From JACVRX01 sp035697245 (GTDB taxonomy: Bacteria; Actinomycetota; Actinomycetes; Jiangellales; Jiangellaceae): a stretch of 27,116 nt of DNA. Below, piece after piece: positions 27,035 through 27,116 of this stretch. The number at the start of each line of letters is the position of its first letter. The first letter of the stretch is position 1. The translations under genes were made by a program, and so were the position numbers. The stretch lies in contig DASSDH010000263.1 of NCBI GenBank assembly GCA_035697245.1, positions 1 through 27,116 on the forward strand, in the 5' to 3' direction. Below the pieces are notes generated by a model, which ran no database searches, was not told the origin of the DNA, and saw only the letters and a program-made list of their open reading frames with translations.

Positions 27035-27116
27035 TCACTTCCACCGGAACGTGCCTACCATTTCGACGGTCCCATCACCGACCACCGTTTGACCTGCCAC
27101 CCAGGACGGCACACCG
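27035..27116 (-). CDS. C-terminal end of an unidentified gene, cut by the window edge
   Basis: The minus-strand frame ending at TGA 27035-27037 reads ...PSWVAGQTVVGDGTVEMV then GTFRWK, a plausible beta-strand C-terminus converging on the two-gene hypothetical operon. Too short to identify. Confidence 0.4.
   Translation of the reverse strand, partial: GVPSWVAGQTVVGDGTVEMVGTFRWK

Overview
The window is high-GC DNA with GTG starts, ATGA/GTGA gene overlaps and arginine-rich shadow frames, as expected of an actinobacterial chromosome. The bldC / branched-chain amino acid dehydrogenase / DUF3073 neighbourhood on the right is a familiar actinobacterial arrangement. The genus cannot be fixed from sequence alone.

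Positions 1-16300 are a purine-to-central-metabolism island. On the minus strand, read right to left from an AllR/IclR-type regulator (5193-5987), are 5-hydroxyisourate hydrolase, urate oxidase and a three-subunit molybdenum xanthine dehydrogenase (FAD, 2Fe-2S, Mo). On the plus strand are malate synthase, an uncharacterised CitE-like protein (DUF6986 type), hydroxypyruvate isomerase, tartronate semialdehyde reductase, glyoxylate carboligase, allantoinase, glycerate kinase and allantoicase. Together they would convert (hypo)xanthine to urate, allantoin, allantoate and glyoxylate. Glyoxylate could then go to malate, or through tartronate semialdehyde to phosphoglycerate. OHCU decarboxylase and ureidoglycolate lyase are not recognisable in the window.

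The most informative regulatory signal is a 15-bp palindrome, TTCCG-N5-CGGAA, found as strong or weak copies at three promoter regions: ahead of the hydroxyisourate hydrolase/uricase/xdh operon, between iclR and malate synthase, and ahead of the hyi-glxR-gcl-allB-glxK-alc operon. At each of these three promoters two copies sit exactly 21 bp apart (two helical turns) over a recognisable TTGAC-type promoter. This ties the whole pathway to one probable regulator. A further copy covers the start codon of the regulator itself.

Positions 16364-17112 hold a small membrane protein overlapping an MmcQ/YjbR-like gene. Positions 17158-21292 (minus) are a tightly overlapping MoxR ATPase/DUF58/DUF4129 envelope-type operon of five genes. 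bldC (minus) and a Leu/Val-type dehydrogenase (plus) diverge from a 297-bp gap containing an inverted repeat, followed by a DUF3073 gene.

Positions 23480-27030 carry two overlapping genes for a 685-residue membrane protein and a 498-residue soluble protein. I recognise neither, and they look like an accessory two-gene system. The right edge cuts a minus-strand gene.
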